Below are positions 35,265-43,713 of a stretch of 64,000 nucleotides of DNA, piece after piece. The notes below the pieces were generated by a model. That model saw nothing but the letters and a program-made list of their open reading frames with translations, did not search any database and had not been told where the DNA came from. A program made the translations under genes and the position numbers. Origin of the DNA: Actinoallomurus sp963736325 (lineage in GTDB: Bacteria > Actinomycetota > Actinomycetes > Streptosporangiales > Streptosporangiaceae). Position 1 is the stretch's first letter, and the number at the start of each line of letters is the position of its first letter. The stretch covers positions 868,001-932,000 of the forward strand of contig CAVTOG010000010.1 of the NCBI GenBank assembly GCA_963736325.1, written 5' to 3'.

Positions 35265-35900
35265 TCAGTAGGCCACGTACACGTGCCGGCCGACCGACGA
35301 GCGGTCGGCGATCAGGCCGAGCATGAACCCGGCCAGGTCGGAACGGGCGATCGTCCGTCCGCTCCGGATGTTGAGGTCCTCGGACGTCCGATACCTCCCG
35401 GTGGCCTCCTTGTCGAGGAGCCGCGGGGGCCGCACGATCGTCCAGTCGAGGCCCGAGCCCCGTATCTCCTCCTCGCAGCGCGCCAGGTCGGCGAAGTGGT
35501 GCCGTAGCACCCTCCGCAGGATCGGCTTGGCCACGTACCGGGTGAGCGGCCCGTCGCCCGCGTCGCCGGCCATTCCGGACGCGCTGACCATGAGCAGCCG
35601 CTTCACCCCCGCGTTACCCATCGCCTCGACGATGCTCCGGCCCGCGTCGCCGCAGAGCGTCGTCGGGCCCCGGCCGCGCGTGCCGAGCGCGGTGACGACG
35701 GCGTCGGCGCCGTTGACGGCGGGCGCGACGGCCACCGGGTCGGCGACGTCGGCGATGATCACCCGCAGCAGGTCGTGGTCGCGTACGGCGAGCCGCGAGG
35801 GGGCGCGTACGACGGCCGTGACCTCGTGCCCCTGGTCGAGTGCCTGTTCGAGCAGGCGGCCGCCGGTGCCGCCCGTCGCGCCGAAGATCGTGAGTCTCAT
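35265..35900 (-). CDS. NAD(P)H-binding SDR-like protein (NmrA group)
   Basis: 211-residue atypical short-chain dehydrogenase. Dinucleotide-binding motif MRLTIFGATGGTGGRLLEQA at the start, DPVAVAPAVNGADAVVTALG, VKRLLMVSASGMAG and LDWTIVRPPRLLD are typical of NmrA/BlvrB-type NAD(P)-binding proteins. The ATG at 35900, with GGGAG at 6-7 bp, is preferred over an upstream start that would run through the operator. Divergent from a TetR gene and probably repressed by it. Confidence 0.9.
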   Translation of the reverse strand: MRLTIFGATGGTGGRLLEQALDQGHEVTAVVRAPSRLAVRDHDLLRVIIADVADPVAVAPAVNGADAVVTALGTRGRGPTTLCGDAGRSIVEAMGNAGVKRLLMVSASGMAGDAGDGPLTRYVAKPILRRVLRHHFADLARCEEEIRGSGLDWTIVRPPRLLDKEATGRYRTSEDLNIRSGRTIARSDLAGFMLGLIADRSSVGRHVYVAY

Positions 35901-35932
35901 ACGTCGCTCCCGTCCTGCGTCCCGTCTGGTTA

Positions 35933-35971
35933 GTGAGCGCTCACCCACTAGAGTAGTGGGTGAGTACTCAC
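35933..35971. promoter_or_regulatory. Nested palindromic TetR operator
   Basis: Two 12-bp palindromes, GTGAGCGCTCAC (35933-35944) and GTGAGTACTCAC (35960-35971), have centres 27 bp apart. Between and overlapping them is a perfect 10-bp inverted repeat, TCACCCACTA-gag-TAGTGGGTGA (35941-35963). It separates the SDR gene from tetR and should be the repressor's site, covering both promoters. Confidence 0.85.
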
Positions 35972-35992
35972 TGACCAAGGAGGGGGGCTTCG

Positions 35993-36580
35993 TTGGAGAC
36001 CACACGGGACCGGATCCTCGACGCCGCCGCGGAGCTCATGCGCACGCGCGGCATCGTCCGCACCACGACCAAGGAGATCGCCAAGGCGGCGGGGTTCTCC
36101 GAGGCGACGCTCTACAAGCACTTCCGCGACAAGGAGGAGCTGCTGCTCAGGGTCCTGCGCGAGCGCCTGCCGGGCTTCGGCCGCGCGGACGTCACGCCGG
36201 GCGAGGGCAGGGTCGAGGACAACCTGTTCGCGCTCACGCGAGGAGCGCTGGACTTCTACCGCCGAACGTTCCCGATGCTCGGCTCCCTGCTGTCCGAGCC
36301 GCAGCTGATGGCAGCCCACCGCGAGTCGCTCCGCAAGTACGGCGCGGGCCCGGCACTCGCCGTCGAGGACGTCGCCGACTACCTGCGCGCCGAACAGTCA
36401 CTGAACCGAATCCCCGCCGACGCCGACCCGGCCGCGGTCGCCGCCCTCCTCACCGGAGCCGGCTTCCAGCAGACGTTCCTGGCCTTCTACGCCGAAGGCG
36501 CCGACGCCGCCCCGGCACCGGACGAGACGGTCACCGCCCTGACCAGCGCCCTGATCCGCGCCCTCGGCCTGAAGTCCTAG
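35993..36580 (+). CDS. TetR/AcrR family transcriptional regulator
   Basis: 195 residues, TTG start with AGGAGGGG about 8 bp upstream. The helix-turn-helix is RILDAAAELMRTRGIVRTTT with AKAAGFSEATLYKHFRDKE. The C-terminal ligand domain (ALDFYRRTFPMLGSLLSEPQ onward) is TetR_C-like. It probably represses itself and the divergent NAD(P)-binding protein through the nested palindromes. Ligand unknown. Confidence 0.93.
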   Translation: METTRDRILDAAAELMRTRGIVRTTTKEIAKAAGFSEATLYKHFRDKEELLLRVLRERLPGFGRADVTPGEGRVEDNLFALTRGALDFYRRTFPMLGSLLSEPQLMAAHRESLRKYGAGPALAVEDVADYLRAEQSLNRIPADADPAAVAALLTGAGFQQTFLAFYAEGADAAPAPDETVTALTSALIRALGLKS

Positions 36581-36675
36581 GAGCAGGTGGTGCCTCGCAA
36601 GGCGGACGAAGGAGTCAGCTGGCCGGCGACTGACGACAACGCGGCGAGGCGCCGTCTGGGCACCGCGCAGTAGGA

Positions 36676-36700
36676 CAGAGGACTCTGGGACAGGCCCTAA
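36676..36700 (-). repeat. Half copy of the inverted repeat family, copy D
   Basis: GGGACAGGCCCTAA (36687-36700) is one arm of the family seen at 30.2 and 34.1 kb, again with the TAG stop of the adjacent minus-strand gene inside it. A good opposite arm was not found near the tetR stop at 36580, so this copy is decayed. Confidence 0.6.
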
Positions 36701-37344
36701 TGGCGCCTCGGGCGGCGGGCCAGGGCCCAGCCGACGGCGACTCCGGCCAGGGCGACCAGGCCGCCGGCGCCGAAGACCGTGGCCATCGCCCAGGGGTCCG
36801 CCGTCGCGGCGGGGCGGGCGTATTCGGCGCGTGCCGGTGCGGGGGCGGCCGAACCCGCGCTCACGGCGACGGGTTCGGCCGTGGTCGTGGGGGCGGCGGC
36901 GACCTGCGGGCGTAGCAGCGCGGTCTCCACGGCGGCGAAGAACTCGCCGGCCGTCTTGCGGCCCACGCTCGCCAGCATCCGCTGGCCGACACCGCCGATC
37001 ATTCCGCCGACCGTCGCGTCCGCGTCGTAGTCGACGCGCGTGCCGCCGTCGGCCTCGGACAGGCGCACCCGTACGGTCGCGTCGACCGTGCCCGGGGCGC
37101 CCTGGCCCTTGGCGCGGAGCGTGAACGCGTGCGGGGGTTCCGGGTCCGAGAGCGCGACCTGGCCCGCGTACGTGCCCTTGATCGACGCCACTCCGGCCTT
37201 GATCTTCATGGCGTACGTGTCGGGGGCGACCTCGTCCAGGCTCTCGCAGCCGGGAATCGTGCGGACCAGCACGGCCGGGTCCTGCAGTGCCTTCCACACG
37301 TCGGGCATTGGCGCGGCGACGCTGGCGCTGCCGTTGACCTTCAT
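36697..37344 (-). CDS. coxG: CoxG-like SRPBCC membrane-anchored protein
   Basis: 215-residue protein: CoxG/SRPBCC domain at residues 1-145 (MKVNGSASVAAPMPDVWKAL, VRTIPGCESLDEVAPDTYAM, KIKAGVASIKGTYAGQVAL), an Ala/Pro linker and a C-terminal membrane anchor (AMATVFGAGGLVALAGVAVG). In Oligotropha, CoxG helps dock the molybdenum hydroxylase to the membrane. AGGAGGTC precedes the ATG. It lies 0.6 kb from coxL, separated by a GNAT gene on the other strand, and probably recruits the CoxMSL-type enzyme to the respiratory chain. Confidence 0.87.
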   Translation of the reverse strand: MKVNGSASVAAPMPDVWKALQDPAVLVRTIPGCESLDEVAPDTYAMKIKAGVASIKGTYAGQVALSDPEPPHAFTLRAKGQGAPGTVDATVRVRLSEADGGTRVDYDADATVGGMIGGVGQRMLASVGRKTAGEFFAAVETALLRPQVAAAPTTTAEPVAVSAGSAAPAPARAEYARPAATADPWAMATVFGAGGLVALAGVAVGWALARRPRRH

Positions 37345-37482
37345 CGGTGACCTCCTGTTGAGCCCAGAGACTAAGGACACAGCCCTCGCCAGGCGAACGG
37401 CAACATCTGCCGAGCAAAGCCCGAGCGCTTTGTCAGCACCAATCTTTCACTCTCCGGGACGGAATATCGCTACCTTCCCCTC

Positions 37483-37950
37483 GTGAACACCTGGACCGTC
37501 GCGCCGGAGCCGGAGCGGATGCCGAGCCTGCTGCGCGACTACTTCACCGACGTGGCGTCGAGCTACTACGGGCGGCCCGCGACCGAGGCCGAGGTGGACG
37601 CGGCGCTCGCCGAGGACCCCAGCGACGACCTCGCGTGCTTCCTCGTCGGCCGCCTCGGCGGAGTCCCGTCGGGCTGCGCCGGCGTCCGGCTGATCGAGGA
37701 GGGCGTCGCCGAGCTGACCCGGATGTTCGTGCGCCCGGAGGCGCGGCGCACCGGCGGCGGCCGCGCCCTGCTCGCCGCCGCCGAGGACGCCGCGGTACGC
37801 CTGGGCGCTCGCGTGATGCGGCTCGACACGAGGAAGGACCTGGTCGAGGCCCGCGGCCTGTACGCGGCGCACGGCTACGTCGAGATCGAGCCGTACTCAG
37901 CCGGTCCCTACGCCGACCATTGGTACGAGAAACACCTGGTCAGGATCTGA
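37483..37950 (+). CDS. GNAT family N-acetyltransferase
   Basis: 155-residue acetyltransferase. Acetyl-CoA binding region VAELTRMFVRPEARRTGGGR followed by ALLAAAEDAAVRLGA (residues about 81-115), and LDTRKDLVEARGLYAAHGYV. Substrate unknown. GTG start. Its end overlaps the converging coxL by 11 bp. Confidence 0.9.
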   Translation: MNTWTVAPEPERMPSLLRDYFTDVASSYYGRPATEAEVDAALAEDPSDDLACFLVGRLGGVPSGCAGVRLIEEGVAELTRMFVRPEARRTGGGRALLAAAEDAAVRLGARVMRLDTRKDLVEARGLYAAHGYVEIEPYSAGPYADHWYEKHLVRI

Positions 37951-40351
37951 CCGAGCGGGCGCCGGTGACCTCGGCGTCGCCGTCGCGCGCCCGCAGGCGC
38001 AGGTGGTACAGCTCCGACGGCGAGATCGGCATCCGGGAGATCCTGATGCCCTCGGCGTCCTCGATCGCGGCGGCGATGACGGACGACACCGGGATGACGC
38101 CGGCCTCCCCCGCGCCCTTGATGCCGAGCGGGTTCAGCGGCGACGGCGTCTCCATGTGGCCGGCCTCGATCGCGGGCACCTCGGTGGCGTACGGCATGAG
38201 GAAGTCCATGAACGAGGCGTTCAGCAGCTGCCCCGCCTCGTCGTAGACCATCCGCTCGAACAGCGCGCCGCCGACGCCCTGCGCCACTCCTCCGTGGATC
38301 TGCCCTTCGACGATGCGCGGGTTGATGAGGTTGCCGCAGTCGTGCAGCACGGCGTACCGCAGGATGCGCACCTCGGCGGTGGCGGGGTCGGTCTCGACGA
38401 TCGCCGCGTGCATGCCGTACGCGAAGGTCGAACGGATCGGCGAGTAGTACTCCTCGCCCTCCAGGCCGGGCGCCTCGCTCAGCGGCGGCGCGTCGTTCGA
38501 CGTGCCGCCGACGGCGAACTGCGTGGCGCGCTTGGCCTCTTCGTCGAAGGCGTACCGGAGCGGGTTGGACAGCACCGCGACGGTCCGCAGCGGGATCGAG
38601 GACGACGCGGCGCCCTTGACGCGTACGACCCCGTCGACGATCTCCAGGTCGGCCGGGTCGGCCTCAAGGGCCTCGCCGGCGATGCGCAGGGCCTTCTCCC
38701 GCACCTGGCGTGAGGCGAGCGCGATCGCGTTGCCGCTCATCACGGCAGCGCGGGAGGCGAAGGTGCCGACCGCGTAGCCGAACCGCCGTGTGTCGCCGGT
38801 GGTCACGGTCACGTCCTCGATCGGCACGCCCAGCTCGGAGGCGACGATCTGCGCGAACACGGTCTGGTGGCCCTGCCCCTGCGAGGTCAGCCCGGTGGAC
38901 ACGTGCACGCGCCCGGAGGTGTCGATCTCGACGTGGCCGCCCTCGTACGGGCCGACGCCGGTGCCCTCGACGTAGCAGGCGAGGCCGATGCCGATGCGCC
39001 GCCCTTCCCGCCGTGCCCGGTCCCGCTGCTCCTCGAAGCCGTCCCAGCCGATCAGCTCCTTCGTACGGCGGAGCATCTCGGGGTAGTCGCCGGAGTCGTA
39101 GATCACCGGCCGGCCGTCCTGGAAGGTCAGCCCCTGGTCGTACGGCAGCTCGCCCGGCTGGATGAGGTTCGCCTCGCGGACGGCGGTGCGGTCGGCGCCC
39201 AGCTCGTCGGCGATGCGGTCCATCGTGCGTTCCATGCAGAACACCGCCTGCGGCCGGCCGGCGCCCCGGTACGGCGTGACGATGACGGTGTTCGTGTAGA
39301 GGCTCGTGAACTCCACCCGGTAGGCGCCCAGCTTGTACGGGCCCGGGAGCTGCGTCGAGGTGATGAGCGGCACGATGACGCCGTACGGCGTGTAGGCGCC
39401 GTGGTCGTGCAGGATACGGACGTCCAGGCCGAGGATCCGGCCGTCGCCGTCGAACCCGACGCGGACGAACTGCACCTGCCCGCGCTCGTGCGCGGAGGAG
39501 ATGAAGTGCTCGCGGCGGTCCTCGGTCCACTTGACCTCGCGGCCGAGCAGCCGGGCCGCCCACGGTACGAGGATCTCCTCGGGCCATGGGTGCACGATCT
39601 TGACGCCGAAGCCGCCGCCGACGTCCGGGGCGACCACCTCGACCTTGCCTGCCGGCATGTCGAGCTTGGCCGCGATCGCCATCCGCACGCTCGTGGAGGT
39701 CTGCGTCGAGGAGTACACGCGGAGCGACTCGTCGCCGGCGTCCCAGCGCGCGTGGACGCCGCGCCCCTCCAGGGGCATGGACGCGCTGCGCTCGATGTCG
39801 AGGCGGAACTCCAGGACGTGCGGGGCCGAGGAGATCGCGGCGGACGCGTCGCCGACCTCCTGCACCAGGTGGGCGCCGACGTTGCCGGGCACGTCGTCGT
39901 GGACCAGCTCGCCGGCGTCCGCCGACTTCTCGATCCCGACGACGGGCGGCAGCGGCTCGTACGTGACGTTCACCCGCTCGGCGGCGTCCTCGGCGAGGTA
40001 GCGGTCGCGCGCGACCACCATCACGACGGGCTCGCCGACGTGCCGTACGACCCCGCGCGCCAGCGGGAGAGCCGTACGGCCGTGGGTGAGCGAGGGGTGC
40101 GGGATCAGCAGCGGCAGCGGCTCGCCGACGCGGCCCGGCAGGTCCTCCCAGGTGTAGATCGCGACGAGGCCGTCGACGTCCATGGCGTCGTCGACGTCGA
40201 TGCCGGTGATGCGCGCGTGGGCGTGGGGCGAGCGCACGAAGGCCGCCGAGACCGCGTCGCCCCCGAAGTCGTCGACGTACCGGCCCTTGCCGGTGATGAG
40301 CCGGGGGTCCTCCCGGCGCGCGATCGGCTCGCCGAACATCGACGTGCTCAT
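37940..40351 (-). CDS. Molybdenum hydroxylase large subunit (form II CoxL-like)
   Basis: 803-residue Mo-binding subunit of the xanthine oxidase/CO dehydrogenase family. MFGEPIARREDPRLITGKGR opens the protein. The active-site loop reads PYRGAGRPQAVF (about residue 352), the form II signature AYRGAGR with A replaced by P; form I CO dehydrogenase has AYXCSFR. Catalytic Glu is in IKGAGEAGVIP. DVGGGFGVK, TSQGQGHQTVFAQI and HDCGNLINP bind the cofactor. It is the last gene of a coupled operon with a UraA-like permease, so hydroxylation of a nucleobase such as uracil to barbiturate is the best inference. Other N-heterocycles remain possible. Confidence 0.93.
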   Translation of the reverse strand: MSTSMFGEPIARREDPRLITGKGRYVDDFGGDAVSAAFVRSPHAHARITGIDVDDAMDVDGLVAIYTWEDLPGRVGEPLPLLIPHPSLTHGRTALPLARGVVRHVGEPVVMVVARDRYLAEDAAERVNVTYEPLPPVVGIEKSADAGELVHDDVPGNVGAHLVQEVGDASAAISSAPHVLEFRLDIERSASMPLEGRGVHARWDAGDESLRVYSSTQTSTSVRMAIAAKLDMPAGKVEVVAPDVGGGFGVKIVHPWPEEILVPWAARLLGREVKWTEDRREHFISSAHERGQVQFVRVGFDGDGRILGLDVRILHDHGAYTPYGVIVPLITSTQLPGPYKLGAYRVEFTSLYTNTVIVTPYRGAGRPQAVFCMERTMDRIADELGADRTAVREANLIQPGELPYDQGLTFQDGRPVIYDSGDYPEMLRRTKELIGWDGFEEQRDRARREGRRIGIGLACYVEGTGVGPYEGGHVEIDTSGRVHVSTGLTSQGQGHQTVFAQIVASELGVPIEDVTVTTGDTRRFGYAVGTFASRAAVMSGNAIALASRQVREKALRIAGEALEADPADLEIVDGVVRVKGAASSSIPLRTVAVLSNPLRYAFDEEAKRATQFAVGGTSNDAPPLSEAPGLEGEEYYSPIRSTFAYGMHAAIVETDPATAEVRILRYAVLHDCGNLINPRIVEGQIHGGVAQGVGGALFERMVYDEAGQLLNASFMDFLMPYATEVPAIEAGHMETPSPLNPLGIKGAGEAGVIPVSSVIAAAIEDAEGIRISRMPISPSELYHLRLRARDGDAEVTGARSVRS

Positions 40352-40833
40352 CGGCTCCCGTCCTCTTCGGCGATCAGGTCGGCCGCCCGGTGGACCGACT
40401 TGATGATGTTCTGGTACCCGGTGCAGCGGCACAGGTTGCCGGAGATGCCCTCGACGACCTCTTCGTCGCTCGGTCGCGGGTTGTCGCGCAGGAGCGCCGT
40501 CACCGTGCACAGGAACCCCGGGGTGCAGAACCCGCACTGCAGGCCGTGGCACTCCTGGAAGGCCCGCTGCACCGGCGAGAGCCCGCCCTCGCCGAGCCCC
40601 TCGACGGTGGTGACCTCGTGCCCGGCCGCGGTCACCGCGAACATCAGGCACGACCGCACCGGCTCGCCGTCGAACAGCACCGTGCAGCACCCGCACACAC
40701 CGTGCTCGCACCCCACGTGGGTGCCGGTCAGGCCGAGGTCGTGCCGCAGGAAGTCCGACAGCAGCCGCCGCGCCTCCGCCGAAGCGGTCCGCGGCACGCC
40801 GTTGACGGTGATGGTGATCTCGACGTCGCTCAC
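40348..40833 (-). CDS. Molybdenum hydroxylase 2Fe-2S subunit
   Basis: 161-residue CoxS/XdhC-type iron-sulfur subunit. The plant-type [2Fe-2S] motif is visible as GCEHGVCGCCTVLFDGEPV with RSCL (about residues 41-63). The second cluster is ECHGLQCGFCTPGF and GNLCRCTGYQNI. GTG start within the GTGA overlap with the FAD subunit, and its stop overlaps the large-subunit ATG. It passes electrons from the Mo site to FAD. Confidence 0.96.
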   Translation of the reverse strand: MSDVEITITVNGVPRTASAEARRLLSDFLRHDLGLTGTHVGCEHGVCGCCTVLFDGEPVRSCLMFAVTAAGHEVTTVEGLGEGGLSPVQRAFQECHGLQCGFCTPGFLCTVTALLRDNPRPSDEEVVEGISGNLCRCTGYQNIIKSVHRAADLIAEEDGSR

Positions 40834-41693
40834 AGTGCTTCCTCCGCCGCGGCTTGCAGCGTCCGCTCGGTGAGGACGCCGGCGAGGTGGCGGCGGTAGG
40901 CGGCGGTGGCGTGGATGTCGTCCTCCGTGTCGAGGTGGTCGCGGGCGTACGCGGCGGCGGCAGCCCAGTCGCAGGTGACCGGCGGCCGGCGGTCCAGCGC
41001 TTCGGTGAGGTCGAGGACGACCGGGGTGTCGGCGACGCTCAGGTACGCGACGCGGGCCGAGCGGACCCGCCGGTCGTCGTCGAGCGCCACGACCGCGGCG
41101 GCGCCGGCCACCGCGTAGTCGCCGTGGCGACGCGCGATCTCCGCGAACGCCGCGCCGGACCCGGCGGGCAGCGCGGGGAAGAACGCGGCGACCGCGAGCT
41201 CGCCCGTCCGCAGGGCCGACTCCAGGGGGCCGGTGAAGAACCCGTCGGCCGGGATCGTACGGCGGCCGGCCGTCGACGCGGCCTCGATGCCGCCTCCGAC
41301 GAGCGTGAGCACGGCGGGCAGCTCGGCGGCCGGGTCGGCGTGAGCGAGGCTGCCGACGACGGTGCCGCGGTTGCGGACGACGGGGTGCGCGACGTTGCGC
41401 AGCGCCGCCCGCAGCAGCGGCTGCACGGCCGCCGCCTCGTCGGAACGCTCCACGCGTGCGTGCCGGGCCAGCGCACCGACGCGTACGCCGTCGGTGGTGA
41501 CGTCGAGGGTGTCCAGCCCGGCGACCCGGTTGATGTCGACCAGGTGCCCGGGCGCGGCCAGCCGCATGTTCAGCAGGGGGATGAGGCTCTGGCCGCCGGC
41601 CAGGACCTTCCCGTCGTCGCCGGCCTCGGCCAGCGCGCCGAGTGCCTCGTCCAGGGTCAGGGGTGAGTGGTACGTGAACGGCGATGGCTTCAC
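40830..41693 (-). CDS. Molybdenum hydroxylase FAD-binding subunit
   Basis: 287-residue CoxM-type flavoprotein. FAD-binding motifs VLAGGQSLIPLLNMRLA (about residues 30-46) and RNRGTVVGSLAHADPAAELP (about 108-127) are intact, with TGELAVAAFFPALP and EIARRHGDYAVAGAAAVV. GTG start inside the permease stop (GTGA). Passes electrons from the 2Fe-2S subunit to an acceptor. Confidence 0.94.
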   Translation of the reverse strand: MKPSPFTYHSPLTLDEALGALAEAGDDGKVLAGGQSLIPLLNMRLAAPGHLVDINRVAGLDTLDVTTDGVRVGALARHARVERSDEAAAVQPLLRAALRNVAHPVVRNRGTVVGSLAHADPAAELPAVLTLVGGGIEAASTAGRRTIPADGFFTGPLESALRTGELAVAAFFPALPAGSGAAFAEIARRHGDYAVAGAAAVVALDDDRRVRSARVAYLSVADTPVVLDLTEALDRRPPVTCDWAAAAAYARDHLDTEDDIHATAAYRRHLAGVLTERTLQAAAEEAL

Positions 41694-43060
41694 TGGCGGC
41701 CGCTCGCGTCGTTCTCACCGGGCGCGATGATTCCGCCGCCGGTGCCGCGGCGGCCCCGTTGCGCGGTGTTCAGCGCGTGGTAGCCGATGAGGAGCACGAT
41801 GGCGCCGAGGGCGATGCCCTGGAGCGGAAAGTCCTTGGTGATTTTAAGAGTGACGTTGCCCACGGCGAGAATGATGCCCGCAGCGACCGGTACGAGGTTG
41901 ACCGGATCGCCGAAGTCGACATGGTTCTCGATCCAGATCTTGGCCCCGAGCAGACCGATCATCCCGTACAGCACCACGGTGATGCCGCCGAGGACGCCGC
42001 CGGGCGTCGTCGCGACCAGCGCGCCGAACTTGGGGCACAGCCCGAACAGGATCGCCACGATCGCCGCCACGTAGTACGCGGCGGTCGAGTAGATCCGCGT
42101 CGCGGCCATGACGCCGATGTTCTCCGCGTACGTGGTGGTCGGCGAGCCGCCGACGGCGCTGGCGAGGACGGTCCCGACGCCGTCCGCGGCGATCGCGCGG
42201 CCGAGGTAGGGGTCCAGGTCCGTCTCGGTCATCGCGGCGACGGCCTTGACGTGCCCGGTGTTCTCCGCGATCAGCGCGATGACCGCGGGCAGCGCCACGA
42301 GGATGGCCGAGGTCTTCAGGCCGGGGCCGTGCAGGTGCGGGAAGCCGAACCAGTCGGCCGCCTTCACGTTGGCGAAGTCGACGCGGAAGTGCGCGCTGAC
42401 CTTGCCGGTGGCGTCCGCCGCGGTGATCTTGCCTGCGGTCTGGTCCAGGACCCACGACAGCAGGAACCCGAAGACGAGGCCGATCAGCACCGCGATGCGG
42501 GACCAGAAGCCGCGCAGCAGCACCGCGCACAGCACGACGACGGCGAGCGTGGCGAGCGCGACCCACTGGTCCTGCGGCCAGTAGACGTTGGCGACGACCG
42601 GCGCGAGGTTGAAGCCGATCAGCATGACGACCGCGCCGGTCACGACCGGCGGGAAGACGCTGTGGATGATCCCCGCGCCCATGAAGTGGATCACCAGGCC
42701 GACGACGAGCAGCACCGCGCCGGCGACGAGGATGGCCCCGGTGACGTCGGCGGTCGAACCGCCCGCCAGCCGGATCGAGGCGACCGCGCCGACGAAGGAG
42801 GCGCTGGTGCCCAGGTAGCTCGGCACCTGCCCGTTCACGATCACCAGGAAGATGATCGTGGCGATGCCCGACATCATGATCGCGAGGTTGGGGTCGAGCC
42901 CCATCACCACCGGGAAGACGAAGGTCGCGCCGAACATCGCGACGACGTGCTGCGCGCCGATCCCGACGGTTCGTCCCCATGAGAGACGCTCGTCCGGACC
43001 GACCACCTCGCCAGGCGCCGGAGTGCGCCCGTCACCGTGCAACTTCCAGCCGATCGCCAT
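41690..43060 (-). CDS. NCS2 family permease, uracil (UraA/RutG) type
   Basis: 456-residue nucleobase-cation symporter with about 14 membrane segments. The conserved segment reads GGSPTTTYAENIGVMAATRI. The TYxENIGVM form is that of uracil permeases, while xanthine and urate members have an SQNVG form. MGLDPNLAIMMSGIATIIF and GLCPKFGALVATTPGGVLGG also fit UraA/RutG. The ATG at 43060 with GGGAGGG is preferred to an upstream start. It heads a four-gene operon in which every junction overlaps (permease, FAD, FeS and Mo subunits), tying pyrimidine uptake to the hydroxylase. Confidence 0.92.
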   Translation of the reverse strand: MAIGWKLHGDGRTPAPGEVVGPDERLSWGRTVGIGAQHVVAMFGATFVFPVVMGLDPNLAIMMSGIATIIFLVIVNGQVPSYLGTSASFVGAVASIRLAGGSTADVTGAILVAGAVLLVVGLVIHFMGAGIIHSVFPPVVTGAVVMLIGFNLAPVVANVYWPQDQWVALATLAVVVLCAVLLRGFWSRIAVLIGLVFGFLLSWVLDQTAGKITAADATGKVSAHFRVDFANVKAADWFGFPHLHGPGLKTSAILVALPAVIALIAENTGHVKAVAAMTETDLDPYLGRAIAADGVGTVLASAVGGSPTTTYAENIGVMAATRIYSTAAYYVAAIVAILFGLCPKFGALVATTPGGVLGGITVVLYGMIGLLGAKIWIENHVDFGDPVNLVPVAAGIILAVGNVTLKITKDFPLQGIALGAIVLLIGYHALNTAQRGRRGTGGGIIAPGENDASGRQ

Positions 43061-43160
43061 GGCGGCCCTCCCGGGTGTTGATGCGGGCACGCTAGAACCA
43101 CGTCACGCCAGGGACATCGTCGAGACCTGCCAAAGCACCGCACATCCACTTGTGAGCTTA

Positions 43161-43183
43161 GATCCTGTTCATGAACCTGGATC
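43161..43183. promoter_or_regulatory. Imperfect palindrome upstream of the permease operon
   Basis: GTTCATGAAC (43167-43176) is a perfect 10-bp palindrome flanked by GATCC (43161) and GGATC (43179), the outer arms being one base out of register. It is 100 bp upstream of the permease start and may be the site for PucR or another regulator. Confidence 0.45.
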
Positions 43184-43195
43184 CGCAAATGTCGC

Positions 43196-43675
43196 TCAAC
43201 GGGCGGGTTCGGCGAGGAAGGCCGCGATCGCCGGCTTCGAGCGCGGGTCGAAAAGCGCCGTGGCATGACCTCGGCCGGGATGCAGGACCAGGCGCGCGTC
43301 CGGGATGCCGGACGCGGTCGCACGCACCAGATCGGGCGGAACGAGCCGATCCCGAGTGCCGCCCACGACCAGTACGGGCACGCCGAGCTCTCCGAGCCGC
43401 CCGGTCACGTCCCAGGTCTGGGCCGCCGCCACGAGCGCGGCCTCGCCAGGCGCCTGAGCCGGGCGCAGCGGACGGTGGATCAGGTGGACCGTGCGCTTCA
43501 ACCCGCGGGCGAGTGCGGCGGTGGACAAGGCCGCCATCCTTGGCACCCTCACGGACAGGTCGGCACCCTGCCCCAGGCCGGGCAGGACCACCGGCGGCGG
43601 CCCCTCGCCCACGGCCACCGCCGACAGGCCGTCGTTCAACCGCTCGCCGCGCACGTGTCCCCGATCCTCGCTCAT
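43196..43675 (-). pseudogene. Alpha/beta hydrolase remnant lacking the nucleophile
   Basis: 159-codon frame. Residues 1-35 (HVRGERLNDGLSAVAVGEG, PPVVLPGLGQGAD) and 85-159 (TWDVTGRLGELGVPVLVVGG, RDRLVPPDLVRATASGIPDA, LHPGRGHATALF) match the two ends of an actinobacterial alpha/beta hydrolase of about 270-290 residues. The GxSxG nucleophile elbow and the cap between them are missing, though Asp and His of the triad remain. This looks like an in-frame internal deletion. It lies between the permease operon and pucR, reading the same way. Confidence 0.6.
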
Positions 43676-43713
43676 GCCGTCACCGGCTCGTCGAACCGGT
43701 TCAGGGGTGGTTC

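Noticed and set aside
37940..41693. Aerobic CO dehydrogenase (CoxMSL) for CO oxidation
   Set aside because: The large subunit has a YRGAGR loop (form II), not the AYXCSFR loop with the Cys needed for the Cu-Mo centre, and the operon carries a nucleobase permease.
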